Shown here piece after piece: positions 26,273 to 37,672 of a stretch of DNA of 64,000 bases (positions are counted from its first letter, which is position 1; every line of letters starts with the position of its first letter). The position numbers and the translations under genes are program-made. The DNA lies in assembly GCF_040954835.1 (NCBI RefSeq), contig NC_090698.1:52338284-52402283 (forward strand), read 5' to 3'. Source of the DNA: Lepisosteus oculatus (taxonomy: Eukaryota > Chordata > Actinopteri > Semionotiformes > Lepisosteidae). The notes below the pieces were generated by a model, which was given only the letters and a program-made list of their open reading frames with translations, was not told the origin of the DNA and did no database searches.

Positions 26273-29200
26273 CTGGGACAGCAAACAAGAAACTACGTCA
26301 GTTTCAAGCAGCGATGCATTGAATATATGTATGATACTCTAACATAGTCCACGACACAAAATATATATAATGTAAGCAAAAACTAAGTGACGAAGTTGAT
26401 ATACAGTAGTATACATGTGCTTTCTTCAACGGTAATATCAAAGTCCTGTGCAACTTCTTTACAATTTACTGTCTTTTTAAATACACAAGGATTCACGTTT
26501 TGTTAATCAGTCTAGCCAAATGATGACCTGTAAAACACGTTTCGTCGTACACTTTTAACTGCATAACTATTCATTTCACAGTGCAGTAATTCATGCCATT
26601 TATACAGTATCTTGTGTTTTCACTGGAATGTTAAAGTGCATTTATATGCCTTCCATCAACCTTTTTTATATGGATTTAATTTAATAGACATACAATACAG
26701 AATTTTTCAGGTTTTTAAAACGAAAGTTCTAATTAGACCTGTAATCTCATTTAAACAAAACTTTACAAAGTTAAATACAGTATATATATGAACACAATTT
26801 TATGTAGCCTAATCATTGCATTCAATAGATTCACCAATTGGCAGATAAGAACATGATGCACAAGTTTAATTTCCATGTATTGTTAAAGCTAAACATAAGT
26901 AAATTAAAATAAAAGTAATAAAGGTATCTTAAACAAGAATTAATACGATCTCATTTTAAACATTAGAAGCTTTGAAGTAAAATTAATTTACAAATTACGA
27001 GTGACTAGATAATTAACATAAAATTCGTGTTATTCCGAACACACGTGAATTTAGTTTCTGATCTGATCTGAATTTAGATCTACATAGCGTTCTTCACACG
27101 AATCGTCTTTTATAGAGAATTCTTGGGTAGCAAAAATCTAAGCCAAAAATGTCGAAGTACAGTTAACATAATTAACATATAATGAAATACATCCCTTTAT
27201 TTTGTTTACTTTATTTAAAAGTGTAACAGTCTAGCAATGTTTGAAATTTAGGCGAAATGTGGTAATCAATCTGTTAACAATACTTCATGGATACTTAAAA
27301 CTTAGAAAAATCAGTTTTGTAATTTTGACCAATTTATCTACAGATTTTATCAAAAGATATGTATTACTCTTTTGATTATTATTAGAACAACATTTTCTCC
27401 TCTTTCCAGCATCATAATTGTCAGAAGGCGCTGGATCAGATGTGATGTCTTGACCTCGATGGGCTTTTCTCTATATAGACTGTAAAGCTGTACAAGACAA
27501 GAAAAATGTATAATAAAAGACGAATAAATACCGATCATACATACATATATGCCTTACAGGTTTTATATTCTTACGGTTGTAGTTCATGTGGCTTAGTAAT
27601 GCTTATGAACGTTCACGTAAACCAATTAATTTGTTAATTATACACTTTCGCAAAACATGGCTAAAAGTTTCCTACCTACGGCAACTAAAAAACCGGACCA
27701 CACGAAAAAGAAGTATGTATCCGATGTCTCTACATAGCGCATGTACTATTGTATTTATGTAACTATTTTCGCTGTTGTCTACTTTCAGATATATTCCCTG
27801 TTATTTTTATCTTTGTCTTTTCCTTTGTTTTAAGGTTGTTCATACAGTAGGTAACAATAAATAGATTATTTTTCTCAAGCGCGCGATTAAGGAACATTTT
27901 TACTTTCTTTCAATTCTTTATTTAGTCGCCTTTAGAAACACTGTTAAAGTAGAATGACCAATCCTCATTTTTCACACTGATTTTATCAATGTTCCTCTTA
28001 ATTCATTTTTGATATTTGTAGCTGTTGTTCGTGACTACAGTAGGTACAGTACCTTATTACACCTTATTAAAGACAAAAGGCACTTATGCCCTCTCATCAA
28101 TTTTAATTGTACATTCTATACATAAAGCGCCTTTTGAAGGATAACACTAATTAAAAGTACACATCCGTTTTTTAAACCGTACCTGAACTGGTTAATAACG
28201 TGAATAGAAAACACAGTAAACTCTTCAAATTGGACACTAAGATCACGTAAAAGTGTCCTCTCCATCTAACTTTTAACTATAGTCCATAAAAGAATAACAA
28301 CTTCATCGTGTTACCAATGTACATGATTATTAAACAATGTGCTAAACACCGTTAATAATATAAAAGTAAAGCCCGCATTTGAGATCGCCAGATTGTTCTA
28401 GGGAACAGTAATTGTAATATAAAGTTATCTATATCATATATGTGCACTGCACGGTATTTGCTTTGTACACAATTTATGTGAAAACCTTATAATTGCCATA
28501 TCAACCAATTAGTTATTTAGGAATGTATTGGATCATACTCTATTTACAGTATATAGACCTATTTATATTATATATATATATGATGGTGTTGCAACCATCT
28601 AATATACTTTGGTTGTATTGTAAATGACTCAGATTTGTTTGAAATATGGGTAAGAGAATATTGTGTGTAGATAAAGCAGTCCCACCGTCCCCCGGAGACC
28701 TCCATATACCATGTTGGGATGATGAATAGCGGCCGGTGGAGAAGATCGATTCCTGATCCACACTCACTCCACTCTCCTCTACAAAACTATACGGCAATTA
28801 ATTGTGGCTTGTCCCCTCATCCTTCATCTCCTTGTGGCACATATCGATGGAGATTACTGCTGATGGACCATTTTATCGCCTTAAATAAACAGTCACCACC
28901 TTTTCAAACCTCACTTTAATATATAGGGTTATACCTTATATATACGGCTTCAAGTACCGGTATATTTTATTGAAGTAGAAAAGAAAAAGTAAAAAGCTGT
29001 AAATCTAAACCTCAACCTTCACGTAAACAGACACATTCCGAACATACAATACACGGATTTGCACCGAAGATGAGTGTGGTAAAATTATCTGATCATGCGG
29101 CCTGCATTAAGGTTATTAGTGGACATTATTAAGTAAGGTATTTATATTAACAGTAAATATTATTATTTTAACATATTTTCAGGATGTTGCAATTGTTGGA

Positions 29201-30468
29201 GTTCGGAATCTTCTCTGAAATATTGATTAGATCTGACCGCTTGAATAACCGTCTTTTTAATTCAACTTTGGAACTGTCAAGAGACAACATTCTTGTTTTA
29301 AACTAGAACATTTTTAATGTTATACCTAGGGTATTTTGTTATCAGATAGCAGATGTATACTGGTAGTCAAAATAACGCAAAACCTATTAATTATTCTCCC
29401 GTAACCGATCTTTCAGATTTCAATTTGGAGTCAAACTATTCAAAACGTAGTGCAATAGGTAACAACCTATTGAACGATAGCAATAAGTCTTAATTAAACC
29501 TTAATAAGAAGGTTTTGAACCAATATAAAACATTCTTTTAATTCACCATTTAATTTAAATAAAATCTTCAAGCCTTCTGTTTAATGCTTGGAAACGTGGA
29601 CGATTATTAAACGAAAACGTTGTCTTTCATGGGATCAGGTAAGAATTGATAGCCTTCATAACGTAGGCCAGAACAACAACTGCGAAAATATTCTCATTGG
29701 CACTTAGACCAACACTCAAGCAACTTTCTGTCCTATATCATTTACTAAGTACAGGTTTGGGCTACCCTTAGTTAATGTGACAAGAAAAAACCTCAAGTGG
29801 TTTAAAAGGTAATAATTTTAAAGAAGGTCATCCACTCTGAACTCCTGAACTGAAATTAAATTCACTGTTTTGTAAAACGCCTAAGGCAAATCCAGAAATT
29901 CTGGACAATATCGCCCTCCCATCACTTCTCTGGGCTGAAAAGTGCAAACATAACGTCAAACACCGCAATAAATGCAAGTGTAGAAATGTCCTAGTCATTT
30001 AATACTGGTAAAGTTAACATTTAAATAATAAGGAAAAACAGTGCCGACCTACAGTAGTAACATCCAATAACTGCATTGCGAGCCGCACAGTCTTTTATCT
30101 ACATAAGTTTTACAAGCTATCCAAGTCCAATGACAACATTATTGCTTATTAGGTTTAAACTTTTTTCTTATCAAACTTGACTAGTTATGAATAGAAAGGC
30201 TATTTGAAATCACGAAAGTTTAACAGGCCTATGTGGTCAATGCATGTGTCATATCTGTACTGTATTTTAAAAGGTATTCGTGACTTCTTGTACAAGATTA
30301 TTAAATATGAAACTTTCAGCAAGAAGTTTCCTTCTAAAATGTTACAAAAGTTTTTAAGTTCAATTAAATCAGAAAGGAGTGCTAATTCAAATAAGACTGT
30401 TCACAGTGAAATCTATAATATACAGTATTCACAAGTAACTTTTCCTCTGCGAACTACTGTATACGTAC
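26273..30468 (-). other. PRDM6: PRDM6 intron 1 (4.2 kb)
   Basis: Bounded by donor GTACGT and acceptor TGTCCCAG. It is AT-rich but CpG-retaining, with no recognisable mobile elements, in contrast to intron 2. It includes a distinctive block at 28670-28930. Confidence 0.85.
28670..28930. promoter_or_regulatory. Candidate conserved non-coding block in PRDM6 intron 1
   Basis: A sharply GC-balanced island (CCCACCGTCCCCCGGAGACC, then ATGAATAGCGGCCGGTGG and ATATCGATGGAGATTACTGC) in AT-rich surroundings with no repeat hallmarks. Short open frames on both strands show no recognisable protein. An intronic enhancer or a non-coding exon are both possible. Confidence 0.3.
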
Positions 30469-30955
30469 GATTATTGGGATCGCTGGTGTGATTGTTCAAG
30501 GGGATTATTTCCATTCTCTGCTGTCCATAGAGGTAATAGTCTAACTCCTCAGAAGTAAATTTAAACTTTGGTCTTGTGTCATTTTTACAGTTGGATGACA
30601 AGCAAAGGTCTTTGGCTTGAGCGGTGATTCCCGGGGTGTGGATTTCGGAGCATTGCGAGTGTCCAAAAAGTGCAATCTGGGGCACAGACAACTGTGTTAG
30701 ACCTGCTAGCGAAGAGATTGAAGAGGTTGAGGAGGAGGAAGATGGGGTTGAAGCGGATGACGATGAGGTGGAGGAGATGGAGGTCGGACGCTGACGGAGG
30801 CTCTCTGCCGAAATATCTGCTCTTTCGGGCGGCTGAATCTGGTTATGGGCTCCGCTCTTCGGCTGGCTTTGTGGGAACAGCTGTTGCCAGTGCTGAATGT
30901 AAGCTGGGTCCACCTTCAAGAAAGCAGATCCGCTGGGCTCACCGGGTTTCAGCAT
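30469..30955 (-). CDS. PRDM6: PRDM6, first coding exon (N-terminal region)
   Basis: PRDM6 is a nuclear PR/SET-domain zinc-finger repressor, known in mammals from smooth-muscle and cardiovascular development and reported to work with G9a, HDAC and HP1. This exon encodes residues 1-162 plus the first base of codon 163. It opens MLKPGEPSGSAFLKVDPAY, nearly the human start, and closes with the conserved block EELDYYLYGQQRMEIIPLN followed by HTSDPNN. The ATG at 30955-30953 was chosen because it matches the human start and sits in a good context (GGAG before ATG). Residues about 58-82 are a Ser/Thr tract where, as I recall, mammals have Ala/Gly/Pro tracts, so the N-terminus is shorter than human. 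The donor is C|GTACGT at 30468, phase 1, and joins AATC to GC to give Asn-Arg. An acceptor-like TCTTACAG ends at 30968, 12 bases before the ATG, so the 5'UTR may be spliced. Identity is very secure. Confidence 0.95.
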
Positions 30956-30967
30956 CTCCAAGGGTGG
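30956..30967 (-). promoter_or_regulatory. PRDM6: PRDM6 5'UTR segment next to a predicted 3' splice site
   Basis: On the minus strand a pyrimidine-leaning run ends in TTGTGTCTTACAG at 30968, leaving CCACCCTTGGAG before the ATG. This is a good acceptor, so the leader probably comes from an upstream non-coding exon. Inference from splice signal only. Confidence 0.45.
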
Positions 30968-31493
30968 CTGTAAGACACAACAGTAAGTTTTTTCTATTGA
31001 TGTTTATGACTTTTGTTTCTCTGAAAATCAATTGGGATCTGTACAGAGAGCAAAACCAACATCAAAAAGTCATACACAAAACAACTTCAACAACAAAGGG
31101 GTTTAAAAATAAAATATTAATAAAATGAAAGCATCCTAATAAAAAGTTCTTCGTGTTTAGTTCTACCACAATTACCGAAATAATACAGCTGTATCATTGT
31201 TGAAACACAATGAAGGAAAATTCAGACGAAATCTGACTTACGGAACTTACTTAAATGTTTCATAATTGCTCTCATAACCACGCCTTGGTTGTATTAATAC
31301 CCCTCGGATGTAATGGAATGATGCACTTTGTACTGTATGTCGATACAACGCGGATTACAGCTGAGAGCATCCCTCTTTTCTATACTTTTGAGCGCTTTAT
31401 GCGCACAAAACTCATTTTAAATCTTTTCAGATCTTGGACTTCCAGCACATCAATACACTTACCCAGTTTACGCAGATAGGTCTTAGCTTCGTC

Positions 31494-31720
31494 ACTTACA
31501 GTGGTTACAGATTGTATATTCCAGACTCTTAAACCATAATCCTTTTGTTTATGGGATATGCTGTGTTCTGTATCCAAGCTCCAAGTCTGAAGTACGATAT
31601 CCGAGCTCCCCCCTTCTCGCTCGCCCTCAGATCACTAGCAGCCTTGTAAAAGGACACGTGGGTTTTACGACAGCACGAAACCCAAGGGATGGGGGAGTTC
31701 ACACTGGATCAAAAATACAA
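31494..31720 (-). promoter_or_regulatory. PRDM6: Candidate PRDM6 non-coding first exon and promoter
   Basis: On the minus strand a strong donor GTAAGT (31499-31494) lies 532 bases upstream of the acceptor at 30968. Above it is a GC-rich stretch, GGGCGAGCGAGAAGGGGGGA near 31613-31625, and an E-box CACGTG near 31655. No clear TATA box. The exon start is unknown; other upstream donors are possible. Confidence 0.3.
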
Positions 31721-33019
31721 CCTAACATCTGTCTCTGTCAGTACTATTCTCAGTTTTTGGATTATTAAATTAATCAGTCGAAACTTTTATTTGAAAGATT
31801 ATGACCATAATTAGTCTATTTGCATAATAAATTATACAAAACTGCAATAACTACTCTAGCATTTTTTTAGCCATTGTGATACCTATGTAAAACTCCTTTT
31901 CTTGTTATCCTTGTCCTTCAGTGAATTTATTTGCAAATAATTTAATGGTACAAATATGCAGTCGAATTAAAAATGAACACTTTTTATAAATATGTAAATA
32001 TGTTATAATTAAGGATTCACTTTCCCCAGTTCATGCTACGGTACAATGTTAGGCTTTGAAAATCAGATTTGTTAATCGTTGATATATGTATAGTATGTTT
32101 GGCACCTTACAAGTTAAATACATTGAATGTTTTCAATGAATTTGTAATCCAGATGAGAACAGATACAGCAGCTTTTAAATGTCTAATTACTTTCAATCCC
32201 GTTTTAGTTTTATTCCATTAAATATTTCAAAGATAACGGACCTCATTGCATTGTTAGTGCTGCGTCTTATCCAACCACTGGTTTTTCCCACCCTTTCTCT
32301 CAGACGCTTGAGAAAGTTACTGCTGTTTGGATTGTGTCTGTATCTAAATGTAGGACATTTTTTGCACAATTTCATCCAGAGCTGCGCTAAAAATGTTTTG
32401 ACTGGCGTCTTTTTGACAGGCTCATCCGTCATTTGCAATACAGATTGATAACGTAAACTAAAAGACAAACATTATCGCCTGAAAAGGAATTCTAATGTAA
32501 CTGCCATTGACAATGAAAAATTCATCTCACTATAAAAGAATGTGGATCATAACCTAGACGATCTCCCAGTGTTTGAGAACGGGTTTATGCGAAGAATTAG
32601 CAAATCCCAAGAAGGTATTTTATTTTTTCTGTTAAGTTATTCAGTTTCAAATGTTATGTAATTTCCTCCAAAAAACATTGACAAGGTAGTAAGTTGTTTT
32701 TTTTTTCTGTCAGATGTTGATAGACGGCATGTGTCCCCTGTACTTCACATACAGTACTTTCCTTAACCCCATGACGACATGAACCAATGCATTCTAAATA
32801 TAATTTTATTATATCGTCGAGTGTGTTATTTTTGGACTTTTTCATAAGCGTATTAGCTAAATAGTATTTGTAATAAGTATTTATGGAGTGAATGTCTGGA
32901 ACTTCAATAAAGGATTGGCAGGTGGTTCTAAACCTAATGCTTGTTAGAGCGCTCAGATTAGTCAAATGTACAAATCCGATTTCAATTACAGACAATAAAC
33001 GCTAAAAGGAGAGGGATAT
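31721..33019. other. PRDM6 5' flank, no recognised element
   Basis: AT-rich but CpG-retaining sequence without repeats. Two overlapping open frames near 32200-32460 on opposite strands show no recognisable protein family. Confidence 0.5.
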
Positions 33020-33240
33020 AAAAACAAAAGTGCCACCAGGGACATTTTTAAACTTGGGAGCCAAAGAGCAATAAAAGAGCTCTCTAGCTGTCTGATTAAC
33101 AATGGTCCTTTGGGAGAGATTGCAGACTGTTAACATGGTACTTGTCCATCAAAGGAGTCACCACCAGCTCAGCGCTTCATTAATTGCGCGGGATCGTTTT
33201 TGATAGAATTCGAATATCTGTTGTCAATTAATTGTGTTAG
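33020..33240. promoter_or_regulatory. Candidate enhancer upstream of PRDM6
   Basis: Dense in developmental factor-like words: GATTAACAATGGTCC (SOX type), GGTCCTTTGG, CCATCAAAGG (TCF/LEF or SOX type), TTCATTAATTGCG and GTCAATTAATTGTG (homeodomain). No repeats. About 2.1 kb upstream of the PRDM6 ATG within the CpG-retaining domain. Confidence 0.35.
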
Positions 33241-33879
33241 TAAAAGCAAGCTCACCACCCTATGAACAAAATGTATTAAACCAAAGCTCAATATCCAATT
33301 CACATATTGTAAATTCCTTTGAAAATAATACATTATAGAAGTGAAAGATCATTCTGATTTAAATAAATCAATAACGATAAAATATATTAAAGTAACATTA
33401 TATAGCTACCTTTTGGGGAAAATGCACGTCTCAACCATGTTTTATGATAATGTTTTACGCCTTCTCTTGTTTGAGTAGCTAGACTATATTAAAAAATATT
33501 CAGGAGCATATTTTGAAAAATTGCAGCAGAGTAATACGCAAAAAGATACCAATATTCCCGAAACTCATTTTCTCTGAAAAGTTCTGGCACAGATGCGACA
33601 CTATACCATAAAATGCAATTGTATATACATTATTTTAAAAGAACAGAAATAAAGTGTTGTACATACAAATCTTGGGTTGTTTTGTACTTAACATTAACCA
33701 AGAAGTACTATGAGCTATTTTTCTGCTTATCTGCCACCCTATGCTGTTAGTACTGTATATGGAGTTCCAGAGTTCAATATCATATGAAAAAAAAATCCTA
33801 ATACTGATTTAAACAACCAGGGACTCAAGGTTATAAAAATGGCCACATTTAAGATTTTTAATGTAGAAGCGATTGGGCT

Positions 33880-34500
33880 TTTTTCCTTAATCTATACCCT
33901 CCAAATCGATGTTGAATATTGCTAGGAATTTGTTGAAGTGAAATAAATAAGGCGCGAGAGTGTATTAAATGCAAAAGGAGAGCGCAGTGGTGTTTTTCTT
34001 CATTGATTAATGACCTCTAAAATAAAACCCGCCGGAATGGGAGCTCGGATCGATAAATTAACTGCCGAAATTCATCATTTTCTTTGGCAAAAATGGTCTG
34101 ATTATAGTGGGAGATGTTTATATTATTATTATTTGACGTGAATCTCAAAATGCTAATCTGGGTTTCGCCTCGATCCACATGCTCTATCAGATTCTGTCTG
34201 ACATCCAATTAAAAAGTTTACATTTCTTGTTAATTAATTCGCCTGATCCTTGGAAGACAAATGGACGGCTGTCTTTGACAGGAGTCCGATAAAGAATTCA
34301 ACGGCTTTTCTCTATGCCCTGGGTGTCTCCTGATTATAGTTTTAAGGTCACGGGTTTCTGGGTTTATAATTCATTAATATAGACGTCTATTCAGATGGGA
34401 TTCCACAGTTTGTTTTGCATCTTCTGGATTTAATTTCTCCCAGAGAAGAGTAAGACGTGTTTGGGGGTGCATCTAATGAATGCATCAATGTTTTAAATAT
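33880..34500. promoter_or_regulatory. Candidate enhancer block upstream of PRDM6
   Basis: About 600 bases of non-repetitive, CpG-retaining sequence with many homeodomain and MEIS-like words: TTGATTAATGACC, GATCGATAAATTAAC, CTGTCTGACATCC, TTAATTAATTCGCC, TTTGACAGGAG and ATTCATTAATATAGACG. Its look is that of deeply conserved vertebrate enhancers. Conservation must be tested by alignment. Confidence 0.4.
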
Positions 34501-36750
34501 TTTTAATTATCCTGCACGTTTAAACGCTTTTTGTATTGATTAGCATATATTAATGCAGAGTTTATTTATTTAAAAAGTATTTGCTTTAGCGTTTGTATTT
34601 TGGGGATATTTTGAATAAAAGCGCCTGAAATAATCATATAACCACTGAACTCCCATGCAAATTTCTATAGTCAAGACTATCAACAAATATGTCTATTTTG
34701 TCCTTATTGTTAAGCGACACTACTCATTTTCAACTTTGCTGTGTTTAAAATACTATGTTTAATACTGATGAATTTTAAAAAGATCGTAATTACAACCAGT
34801 TCTGTTCTTGGTGGTATTCAGCAAAGCTACCTGCATCTTAAACGGTTTCAGTGTGGACATCCAGACCCTACAGTATATACAGTACAGTACACAATAGAGC
34901 AAATCTAACCTGTATGATTTAGTTTTAACTTTTATACGCTCGGAGACATCAGCGCAACTAAGAAACGACGTCTTTGGGATTGTTAATGATTTATATTACC
35001 TTAAAAGAAACTCCAGATAAAATATTTTCATCTTAGGAAGATTTGTTTTCTCTACTCTACCGCCTCTCCCCTCATCCCCATATTTCCCTGTATATTCCTT
35101 TCTTAGACTCTGAGTTAGAGTGCCGTTGTGGTTGGAAGTGCTTCTACTGTACGTAATACCACCTTATCAAAATGGATTTAGATGGCACAGTTCTAATATA
35201 ATATAAAACCGATTTTTTATTAGGCTGAAATAGATTTGATAACGTTTATCGAAGTTAAGCCTATATAATGTTGATTATACCACAACATACAGTATAGGCC
35301 TTGATAAAGTCGTAAAAAGTTTACACAGTATGTTGGCCCATCGCTGTAAAAAAATAGCCTGCATTGCCTAGACATTTACTGTATGCAAAATAAATATTAA
35401 AGTGGTTTACTTCATACAACGTCATACAATCAAAATTAAAAGTCAATTTAAAATGGAAACCGGTAGGTATACAATGGGAAGGTACATGGCAAGATGCTGT
35501 ATGTACAGTATACTAGCCTTTTATATAAAACCCAACTCTCGTCCACTGTGAGATATTTAACTGGTAATCATGTGTAAGAAACCGAAGAGGGCGCAACTAT
35601 CATTCTTGATAAAACTGGAGACACGTAAAATTGCAAGATTTGGAAGCAAATACATAGAAAAGAAAAAAAAGTTCACAATTTAAACTTTAGTTGCTACACA
35701 ATTCCTTCCTCTGCTACTGAAGTTTTAAACTTTATTACGACATGTTAGATACAGTTGGTGCTAGTCAAAAGTGTCAGGTGTAAGGCCTTCATAATTAACA
35801 TTAAATGCATTCTTACCGCCTTTGTTTTTCATTTACCAGTAAATGACCAATATTAAATTCTTCATCATAGTTACAGTATACAGTACACATTCATGTTAAG
35901 TTTAAATTAGAAAATTAACGTCTGTATGGGAATATTCCAGTCGTCCCCAAATTCGTACTGACGTCGAACTGAACGTTGTGATGACCAACAAGTTTCTACA
36001 TCCACCCCTCTCTGTTTACTATCACACTAATTTAAATCAACCTTTGATCTGTCAACTGGGATAGATGCTACCGTTTAGAAGTAGTGAACACAGCAGGCAG
36101 ACGTGCACATGTGTATAATGAAATATTCACTGGATTTTGAAATTTATCATCATCGTAAACACTAACAGCAGCAGCACAAACAACATCGAGGTTAGTCCGG
36201 TAAGTTCTTAACGAATTTCGAACTAATTAATTGTTTAGCTAATAGTCACAGGTGTCCCGGTTCCGTTTGTACACCCGGTAAATTAAGAACCGATAGAGGG
36301 TAATCAATCCCTTCATTCCCAGTCTAATCGGTTATTTAAAACCTGAGAAAAATTTATAATGTGGAAGCCAAAATGATTGACACTTTCTGACTAAGAATTA
36401 AACAAAAAGCATGCAGGAGTCCCAACTGCTCAGTAATCACGTCGGATATAACTTTAGCCTGTTCTGACAGATTAGATATGTGTCATATCTAGAAACTTGA
36501 AATAATCAGGCCATTATTAAACTTTTACTGGATTGGTAAAACCACAAACCATAACTGCATTAATATGATGTTAGACTACATACAGTATCAGTGCAGAAAT
36601 GACAATATGAAAGTATATACTGTACATAATTAATTACATGTTTTCAAGCTACAAACTTGCATGAATTTCAACCTCGGAATAGTGATATTAGACGTGTTTC
36701 AACTTTTGTTTTGGCAATTTTGCATACGCTTATAGAAAAGGAATGTGAAT
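34501..36750. other. PRDM6 distal 5' flank, no recognised element
   Basis: CpG-retaining, AT-rich, apparently free of SINE and LINE sequence. CpG density drops after about 36.75 kb and repeats resume at 37.36 kb. Confidence 0.5.
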
Positions 36751-37356
36751 AATACACATTTCAATTATATAGATTAATGAATGTTCAATACATAAAAAAC
36801 TCAATAAAAAACATAGGTCTTGTCTGTTTTACTGTAAAGATAAAAAATAATGTGAATTAATTATAAAACTAATTACATTATATAAAAATATAATTAAAAA
36901 TGTGAAGCCATTTATTATAATTACAATAATTCAAATTAAATGTTTTGGTTACACCTCAATCAAATGGAAAATATTAATTTTATTCTTGTCACCTTTTATA
37001 AAATAAATATATGAACAGAAAAACACATTGTTCATTCTTACAGTACATCAGAATGCTGAAGATAAAGCAAGAACCCATCAATGCAAAAGTCAAAGTAAAC
37101 ACATTCCATAAGTTGAAAGCAAAATAATGACCAGCACCTCTTAGAAATAATGGATCATGTCCGCATTGCATAATAACCTATGGGATGTATTTGTCTTTGT
37201 ATTTTTCTTATTTTCAGAATGATTTTACTGATGATACTAATGTAGATGGAAGGAAACACAGGTCATTACATAAACTGAGCAATACAGACAAAGTCAACAA
37301 ATTAGTATCTTAAGGCAACTAGATGATAGGATGTTAGTATATGTCTGATTTCTCAG

Positions 37357-37672
37357 ATATCCATCCATTACCTGAAAACCCTTTATTTCTGGTTGTGGAA
37401 CCCAAAGCCTGTTAAAAAAAATACAGGAATCGAGATGGGACTACTGTACACCCTGGATAGCAAACCAATCCAGCATAGGGCATTCTCACACACAGTTTCT
37501 CACACACAGAGTCACCAATCTAACCTGTCAGCATTTCTATGGGAAGTAGGAGGAAACCACAACACCTTCAAAAAACCCACTCAAATCTGAGGAAAGGTCC
37601 AAATGAAGGCACCCAAGGTCAGGACTGAATACAGGACACAAAAGCTACAATATGAGGTAGCTGTGGAGCTTT
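37357..37672 (-). repeat. tRNA-related fish SINE, decayed, reversed
   Basis: Starts with ATCCATCCATTACCTG, then CTGGATAGCAAACCAATCCAG, TTCTCACACACA, GGAGGAAACCACAAC and AACCCACTCAAATCTG, which is the reverse of the fish SINE at 12262. Heavily diverged. Confidence 0.65.

Larger units (their letters stand above)
25100..36750. other. CpG-retaining domain (probable unmethylated valley) around PRDM6 5' end
   Basis: In 27001-28200 I count about 35 CpG in AT-rich DNA, close to random expectation, against about 4 in 8401-9600. High CpG runs from near 25.1 kb through exon 2, intron 1, exon 1 and the 5' flank to near 36.75 kb, then falls off. Absence of CpG decay in AT-rich DNA is the usual mark of germline hypomethylation, typical of Polycomb-controlled developmental genes. 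Limits were judged by eye. Confidence 0.65.

Noticed and set aside
30670..31128. 152-codon open frame on the plus strand over PRDM6 exon 1
   Set aside because: It is the antisense shadow of the PRDM6 coding exon; the basic low-complexity run is the complement of the Ser tract.
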